This document shows, in pieces, positions 60,501 to 64,000 of a stretch of DNA of 64,000 nucleotides (the first letter of the stretch is position 1; each line of letters opens with the position of its first letter). The notes under the pieces are model-generated. The model saw nothing but the letters and a program-made list of their open reading frames with translations, made no database searches and was not told where the DNA came from. The translations under genes were made by a program, and so were the position numbers. The DNA lies in the NCBI RefSeq assembly GCF_900105175.1, contig NZ_LT629771.1:6716622-6780621 (forward strand). Direction: 5' to 3'. Source of the stretch: Jiangella sp. DSM 45060. GTDB lineage: Bacteria; Actinomycetota; Actinomycetes; Jiangellales; Jiangellaceae.

Positions 60501-60668
60501 GCCGGCGAACCGGGAGCGGCCGGCGAACCGGGAGCGGCTGGTGAGCCGGGGGCGTCCGGTGAGCGGGCGGTGCCCGGCGAGTCCGGCCGCAGGTCGGTGG
60601 ACGCGGCGGCGGACCCGGCGGCGGGATCGCACGGGCGCGGCCGGCCCCGGTCGACGGCGGGGAGGTGA
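57597..60668 (+). CDS. LysM - membrane - BTAD regulator-like protein of the Tad locus
   Basis: 1023 residues from GTG at 57597 (GGAGGGG 8 nt upstream). Three N-terminal membrane helices (LRGLAALLGLAALILGVPVVLWAAG; LFLALLVAAGWLGWGTFVLSLVV; LVATVAAVGAGGHVAFAASG), an external LysM-like segment (HVVVDGDTLWDVAGDRLGDPRRYPEIVAAS, about 142-205), a further helix (GAVLAAALVGVLAARRV), a long cytoplasmic region, and a C-terminal winged-helix plus transcriptional-activation domain (from about 690). The tail holds 12-bp and 18-bp coding repeats (GGER, GEPGAA). It could couple cell-wall binding to Tad gene control. Confidence 0.8.
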   Translation: MIASSTPRAVLRGLAALLGLAALILGVPVVLWAAGGSPLPSEWPSLADVRSAAVRPDDGALFLALLVAAGWLGWGTFVLSLVVEIPAAIRGRPAPRVPGLRAQQRLVAGLVATVAAVGAGGHVAFAASGAPPPWEPAPPVTTDLVGALPAGTHVVVDGDTLWDVAGDRLGDPRRYPEIVAASAATVQPDGRRLVDADLIAPGWTLTLPATRGDLPDTGGPARADVRSGPSSASAGVAGEVAESDEQLTEGSGSAEADDDGELVRTAGGVGAVLAAALVGVLAARRVREQRHRRPGRRLGGGSPSDQRAETELRQAADPVAVTVVDRVLRGLAARLAQTGRGLPPLRAVRLTKRTLELYLAAPAELPPPFAGTAHGGVWTAPLDEVADVDADVPAPYPSLVTLGHDHDDALVLLDLEQVGALVVDGRTELVRSALTAVAAELATSAWADDLRVTVVGAPALADLDLLDTGRVRHVTDVGRLLDELTVRVADDRLLLATAGVSGLGAARVTQVADATWTPEIVVIAEPLPADQWDRLEGLIVTAPRVAVAAVVGSGESVGPPSRGHRLRGHVPHSGGATWVLRLDGTPERPTAILDPLGVPIRPQLLDEETRGRFVRLLQAAAGTDRSDTEEAGVPMVEVSAGGVGAKLGRGEEAAEARGEAVRATGAPSVRTDRRRPVEAARPVLPRATAAPGRTLPRLLMLGPVEVENAAELGEQTKLGQLTELAMFIALNPGCDSTAIDEAIWPGSAVTKTTRGTAISKLRRWLGTDAAGASLLPRTDSGYTLRPGIRSDWDEWCDLLPDGPARAGNAELRAALDLVSGRPFSGRGRRRYTWADHLAQEMIASIVDACHEVALRSLVDGDAWEALRAALLGLSVEPGVELLWRDRLKAEAALGDPGRLLGTIDKLRATAADLGGDLEAETEELIERLRAGGERGGDRGGERGGERGGERGGAQGAGRRAGAPGEPGAAGEPGAAGEPGAAGEPGASGERAVPGESGRRSVDAAADPAAGSHGRGRPRSTAGR

Positions 60669-60690
60669 GCGGCCGCATACGCTTCTGGAC

Positions 60691-61149
60691 ATGACCCAAG
60701 AACGCGGCGTCGAGGCCCTGCGCGAGTCGGGGCTGGCCCATGAGATCGTCCGTCACCCACCGGTGAACAGCCTCGAGGAGGCCGCCGCCGCGCGCGGGGT
60801 CGAGCCGGCCGCCGTCATCAAGACGATCGTGGTGCGGCGCGCCGACGACGACTACGTGTTCGTGCTGGTCCCCGGCGACCGCACCATCGCGTGGCCGAAG
60901 CTGCGCACGTTGTTCGGCGTCAAGCGGCTGTCGATGCCCGACGCCGAGACGGCGCGCGACGTCACGGGGTACGAACGCGGCACGATCACGCCGTTCGGGG
61001 CGACGCGGGCGTGGCCGGTCATCGCGGACGAGCGGGTGCTCGGGCGGACGGTGTCGATCGGCGCCGGCGCGTTCGGGGTGTCGGCCACGGTCGACGGCGA
61101 CGACCTGGTGAAGACGCTCGACGCGACGGTCGCGGACGTCACCGACTGA
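60691..61149 (+). CDS. YbaK/EbsC-type aminoacyl-tRNA deacylase
   Basis: 152 residues of the YbaK/ProX fold: EIVRHPPVNSLEEAAAARGVEPAAVIKTIVVRR with the catalytic-type Lys, then VPGDRTIAWPKLRTLFGVKRLSM and YERGTITPFGAT. Members clear mischarged tRNAs such as Cys-tRNA(Pro). TACGCT ends 7 nt before the ATG without ribosome site, consistent with a leaderless transcript. It overlaps the convergent Sir2 gene by 11 bp. Confidence 0.88.
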   Translation: MTQERGVEALRESGLAHEIVRHPPVNSLEEAAAARGVEPAAVIKTIVVRRADDDYVFVLVPGDRTIAWPKLRTLFGVKRLSMPDAETARDVTGYERGTITPFGATRAWPVIADERVLGRTVSIGAGAFGVSATVDGDDLVKTLDATVADVTD

Positions 61150-62002
61150 CGGCGGAGCCGGTCAGGACCGAGACGAACACCGTCAGCACGGGTGAACAGC
61201 CGGCGTCGACCTTGACGGTGGCGAGGTCGTCGCCGCGGGTGGCGCCGCGGTTGACGATGACCACCGGGCGGCCGGTGCGGTGCGCGTGCCGCACGAACCG
61301 CAACCCTGACATGACGGTGAGCGACGACCCGGCGACCAGCAGCGCCGCCGCGGAGTCGACCAGCGCGTAGGCCGCCTCGACCCGCGGCTTCGGCACGTTC
61401 TCGCCGAAGTAGACGATGTCCGGTTTGAGGATGCCGCCGCACACCTCGCAGTCGGCCACCCGGAAATGGGCGGTCGCCTCGATGACGGCGTCGGCGTCGG
61501 GCGCGATCTCGGCGTCGGCGACCTCGTCGGCGAAGTCGGGGTTGAGCGCCGTGAGCCGGGTGGCGACGTGGTCGCGCGGAACGACGCGGCGGCAGTTGAG
61601 GCAGATGACGCGGTCGTAGCGTCCGTGCAGGTCGATGACGTTGCGGCTACCGGCGGCGTCGTGCAGGGTGTCGACGTTCTGGGTGATGACGCCGACCGCG
61701 GCTCCGCCGGCCTCCAGGCGGCTGACGGCGACGTGGCCGGGGTTCGGCCGGGTGCGGTGGACGTGGCGCCAGCCGACGTGGTTGCGGGCCCAGTAGTGGC
61801 GGCGGCGGTCGGGGTCGCCGACGAACTGCTGGTAGGTCATGGGGGTGCGCGGCGGGGAGTCGGGGCCGCGGTAGTCGGGGATGCCGGAGTCGGTGGAGAT
61901 GCCGGCCCCGGTCAGCACGGCGACCGGACGGCCCGACAGCACCGACGTCGCCTCGCCGACGGCCGGCCAGGCCGGGTGGCCGGGGTCGATGCGGTCGAGC
62001 AC
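61139..62002 (-). CDS. Sir2-family NAD-dependent protein deacylase
   Basis: 287 residues, GTG start. NAD-binding GAGISTDSGIPDYRG, catalytic TQNVDTLHDAAG with His in DLHGRYD, a zinc site from CLNC and CEVC, and VAGSSLTVMSG. The segment matches the class II-like actinobacterial sirtuins. It consumes NAD and releases O-acyl-ADP-ribose and nicotinamide. It is 50 nt downstream of the NrtR-like Nudix gene on the same strand, so the two may be co-transcribed. Confidence 0.92.
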   Translation of the reverse strand: MLDRIDPGHPAWPAVGEATSVLSGRPVAVLTGAGISTDSGIPDYRGPDSPPRTPMTYQQFVGDPDRRRHYWARNHVGWRHVHRTRPNPGHVAVSRLEAGGAAVGVITQNVDTLHDAAGSRNVIDLHGRYDRVICLNCRRVVPRDHVATRLTALNPDFADEVADAEIAPDADAVIEATAHFRVADCEVCGGILKPDIVYFGENVPKPRVEAAYALVDSAAALLVAGSSLTVMSGLRFVRHAHRTGRPVVIVNRGATRGDDLATVKVDAGCSPVLTVFVSVLTGSAVSR

Positions 62003-62052
62003 GCTTCGAGCCTATGCCGAGGACGGCGGCGAGAACACCCGAGCCGTAACCG

Positions 62053-62745
62053 TCAGGTGCGGAGGAGGGGCGGCATCAGTGTGCTCGTGGGTCCACGGCG
62101 GTAGAGCTGGGCCGGCCGGCCGCCGCCGCGGGTGGTGGAGGCGCCGGTGGGTGCGAGGAAGCCGGGCGTGCCGGTGACCTTGCGGTGGAAGTTGCGCGGA
62201 TCGAGGTCGACTCCCCAGACGGCCTCGTAGACGGCGCGCAGCTCGCCCACCGTGAACTCAGAGGGGCAGAACGCCGTGGCCAGCGACGTGTACTCGAGCT
62301 TCGCCCGGGCGCGCTCGACTCCGTCGGCGAGGATCACCCCGTGGTCGAAGGCGAGGGAGTCCGCCGCTCGCAGCAACGAGTCGACCGGTAGGAACCGGCT
62401 GGCCGCGGCATCGCTGCCGGCGACGGGTTCGGGGAGGTCCGGCATCAGCCCGAGGTAAGCGACGGACACGACACGTTGGCGGGGGTCGCGTCCGGGGGCG
62501 CCATAGCTGGCCAACTGCTCGAGATGGCCCAGCGCCGGCGCCAGCCCGGTCTCCTCACGTAGCTCGCGCAGCGCCGCGTCGGGGAGGTCCTCGTCGGGAC
62601 GGATGAAGCCGCCTGGAAGGGCGAGCCGGCCGCGGAACGGCTGCTCCCCGCGCTCGACGATCAGGGCGGCGAAGCGTCCGGAGCGCACCGTGAGGAGCAC
62701 GAGGTCGACGGTGACCGCGAACGGTGGGTGGTCGGAACCGGCCAT
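62053..62745 (-). CDS. NrtR-type Nudix-winged helix regulator
   Basis: 230 residues. A Nudix domain (residues 1-150) with an intact box GGFIRPDEDLPDAALRELREETGL is followed by a winged-helix DNA-binding domain (FTVGELRAVYEAVWGVDLDPRNFHRKV). This is the NrtR layout, in which ADP-ribose or a related compound releases the repressor from DNA. Here the box residues match the catalytic consensus, so hydrolase activity is possible. A perfect palindrome lies 40 bp upstream, between it and the SPFH gene. Known NrtR proteins control NAD synthesis genes. Confidence 0.87.
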   Translation of the reverse strand: MAGSDHPPFAVTVDLVLLTVRSGRFAALIVERGEQPFRGRLALPGGFIRPDEDLPDAALRELREETGLAPALGHLEQLASYGAPGRDPRQRVVSVAYLGLMPDLPEPVAGSDAAASRFLPVDSLLRAADSLAFDHGVILADGVERARAKLEYTSLATAFCPSEFTVGELRAVYEAVWGVDLDPRNFHRKVTGTPGFLAPTGASTTRGGGRPAQLYRRGPTSTLMPPLLRT

Positions 62746-62785
62746 GCGGGCATCCTATCTCGTCACCTTGACGATTATTGATGAG

Positions 62786-62816
62786 CTCCTTTATCGTCGA
62801 AGCGACGATAAAGGAG
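62786..62816. promoter_or_regulatory. Probable NrtR-type operator, perfect 14-bp arms
   Basis: CTCCTTTATCGTCG - AAG - CGACGATAAAGGAG between the divergent nrtR-like and SPFH genes. The right arm also contains AAAGGAG near the SPFH start. Binding would control both directions. Confidence 0.75.
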
Positions 62817-62830
62817 AGAGGACACCAGAG

Positions 62831-63835
62831 ATGGCAGAGATCCGCAGGTTCGGCCTCGTCCGGCACCTCCGGTCGACCCCGACCGAACACGTCGTCCATC
62901 AGCGCGGCGACCGTGTCGTGCACAGCGGCACCAGTTGCTCGTTCTGGTTCCGGCCACTGACGGCCGCGCTCAGCGAAGTTCCCGTCGACGATCGCGAGTT
63001 GCCGCTGCTGTTCCATGCCCGCACCAGCGACTTCCAGAAGGTGACTGTTCAGGCGACGGTGACGTACCGGTTCGCCGACCCCGAGCAGATCGCCGGGCGC
63101 CTCGACTTCGCCATCGACACCGCGACCGGCCGCTGGCGCTCGGCGCCGCTCGATCAGGTCGCCCACCTGCTGACGGAGACGGCACAGCAGCACGCCGCCG
63201 ACCTGCTCTTGACGACCGCGATGGCTGACGCGCTCGGTGCGGGCGCGACCGCGATCCGCGAGCGGCTGCGCACCGGTCTCGTCGGCGACGCCAGGCTGGG
63301 CGACACCGGCATCGTGGTGCTGGACGTGCGCGTCGTCGCGGTTCGACCCGATCCGGACCTCGAGCGCGCGTTGCAGACGCCGGCTCGCGAGCTGATCCAG
63401 GAGGACGCCGACCGCGCCACCTACGAGCGCCGAGCGCACGCCGTGGAACGGGAGCGGGTGATCAGCGAGAACGAGCTGCAGTCGAAGATCGAGCTCGCCG
63501 CTCGTGAGGAACGGCTGGTCGCCCAGCACGGCGCCAACGAACGGCGACGGGCGACGGAGGAGGCGGCGGCCGCACGGATCGCCGCCGCGGCCGAGGCGGA
63601 GCGGATCGGGCTGGCCGCCGCGGCCGAAGCCGACCGCGTCCGGCGGACGGGGACCGCCGCGGCGGACGCGGAGGCCGCGCGGATGGCCGTCGTGTCTGAG
63701 CTGGACCATGGCACGCTGCTGGCGCTGGCGCTGCGGGAGCTGGCCGGCGGACTGCCCGAGATCGGCATGGTCAACGTGACGCCGGATCTGGTCACGTCGG
63801 TGCTGGCCAAGCTGACCGACGGTACGGCGCGCTGA
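62831..63835 (+). CDS. SPFH/band-7 domain protein
   Basis: 334 residues. The N-terminal part (HLRSTPTEHVVHQRGDRVVHSG; DFQKVTVQATVTYRFADPEQIAGRLDF; IVVLDVRVVAVRPDPDLERALQTPARE) is an SPFH fold; residues about 190-285 form an Ala/Glu/Arg-rich coiled coil (ERVISENELQSKIELAAREE). There is no N-terminal membrane helix, unlike flotillins. It may form a cytoplasmic or membrane-attached scaffold. It is divergent from the NrtR-like gene and its stop overlaps the next start (TGATG). Confidence 0.87.
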   Translation: MAEIRRFGLVRHLRSTPTEHVVHQRGDRVVHSGTSCSFWFRPLTAALSEVPVDDRELPLLFHARTSDFQKVTVQATVTYRFADPEQIAGRLDFAIDTATGRWRSAPLDQVAHLLTETAQQHAADLLLTTAMADALGAGATAIRERLRTGLVGDARLGDTGIVVLDVRVVAVRPDPDLERALQTPARELIQEDADRATYERRAHAVERERVISENELQSKIELAAREERLVAQHGANERRRATEEAAAARIAAAAEAERIGLAAAAEADRVRRTGTAAADAEAARMAVVSELDHGTLLALALRELAGGLPEIGMVNVTPDLVTSVLAKLTDGTAR

Positions 63836-64000
63836 TGCTCGCGCCGCGGGTGGTGGTCGTTCACCGTCGCACCGAGTTGGAGGAACTGGTCGACCGGCAC
63901 GGCACGCGAGGCCAGGCCGAGTTCTTCCTGCGGGGACGCGGCCGTGACCTCGCAGCCGTCCAGCACCGGCATGACGCCGACGAGGCGGCGCGGCAGGAGG
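63835..64000 (+). CDS. Partial gene coupled to SPFH, possibly NAD kinase-like
   Basis: An ATG at 63835 overlaps the SPFH stop. The 55 visible residues begin MLAPRVVVVHRRTELEELVDRH and continue TRGQAEFFLRGRGRDLAAVQ before the window ends. From memory this start resembles actinobacterial ATP-NAD kinase-like proteins encoded beside SPFH/NrtR genes, but no catalytic motif is in view. The call is a guess; the coupling is seen directly. Confidence 0.4.
   Translation, partial: MLAPRVVVVHRRTELEELVDRHGTRGQAEFFLRGRGRDLAAVQHRHDADEAARQE

Overview
The window is chromosomal DNA from a high-GC Gram-positive actinomycete. Base composition is extremely GC-rich, GTG starts are frequent, several genes start without a Shine-Dalgarno and have a TANNNT box 6-8 nt upstream (leaderless pattern), and the gene content (SARP regulators, Tat-exported glycosidase, actinobacterial-type Tad pilus operon, many TetR regulators) fits this group. 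A soil actinomycete such as Jiangella or a relative is my guess; the sequence alone does not place it. No rRNA, tRNA, CRISPR array, phage or complete insertion sequence was seen.

Layout. 0-0.6 kb: the edge of an HTH-nucleotidyltransferase / probable HEPN toxin-antitoxin pair. 0.6-1.8 kb: a cytochrome P450. 1.9-10.3 kb: L-arabinose use, with a Tat-exported GH127 beta-L-arabinofuranosidase carrying an inserted LamG domain, and an operon lacI-type regulator > araB > araD > araA with a palindromic operator. 10.3-20.7 kb: housekeeping and stress genes: an azoreductase-like flavoprotein under a divergent TetR with paired operators, two Fpg/Nei glycosylases, aat, an Ada-AlkA plus ogt alkylation repair pair, a TetR-membrane protein pair, and a MurA fused to an HTH domain. 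A 163-bp MITE-like element lies just upstream of aat, and a 60-bp near-perfect palindrome lies beside the arabinose regulator.

21-30.3 kb: a serine hydrolase, a folate pair (cyclodeaminase-family protein translationally coupled to a FolD that lacks the catalytic lysine), a MarR-GNAT fusion, a divergent SRPBCC/XRE pair, and a pyruvate dehydrogenase operon (E1alpha, E1beta, E2) facing a TetR gene across a perfect operator. 30.4-38.7 kb: two tandem SARP-NB-ARC-TPR regulators in translational overlap, then a large secreted S1-type protease with Ig-like repeats and an LPDTG sortase signal, ended by a strong terminator. 38.8-49.9 kb: a candidate small RNA, a DUF1707 protein, Nudix, CAP-domain, GNAT, two more TetR genes, a hydrolase, a DUF2786 protein whose linker holds two identical 210-bp repeats, a membrane protein, an epimerase and a YjbR-like protein.

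49.9-60.7 kb: a Tad (Flp-type) secretion/pilus operon on the minus strand: sigma-like regulator, cpaB, tadZ-like, tadA, tadB, tadC, two tadE-like and a tadG-like gene, most linked by 4-bp stop/start overlaps. A divergent LysM-membrane-BTAD protein faces it. The promoter of that protein shares a 36-nt motif with the promoter of the membrane protein gene 10 kb away at 47.7 kb, which suggests a shared sigma factor or activator. 60.7-64 kb: a YbaK-type deacylase, then a Sir2 deacylase, an NrtR-type Nudix regulator and a divergent SPFH protein around a perfect 14-bp-arm operator. This looks like an NAD/ADP-ribose-linked module and continues beyond the window.
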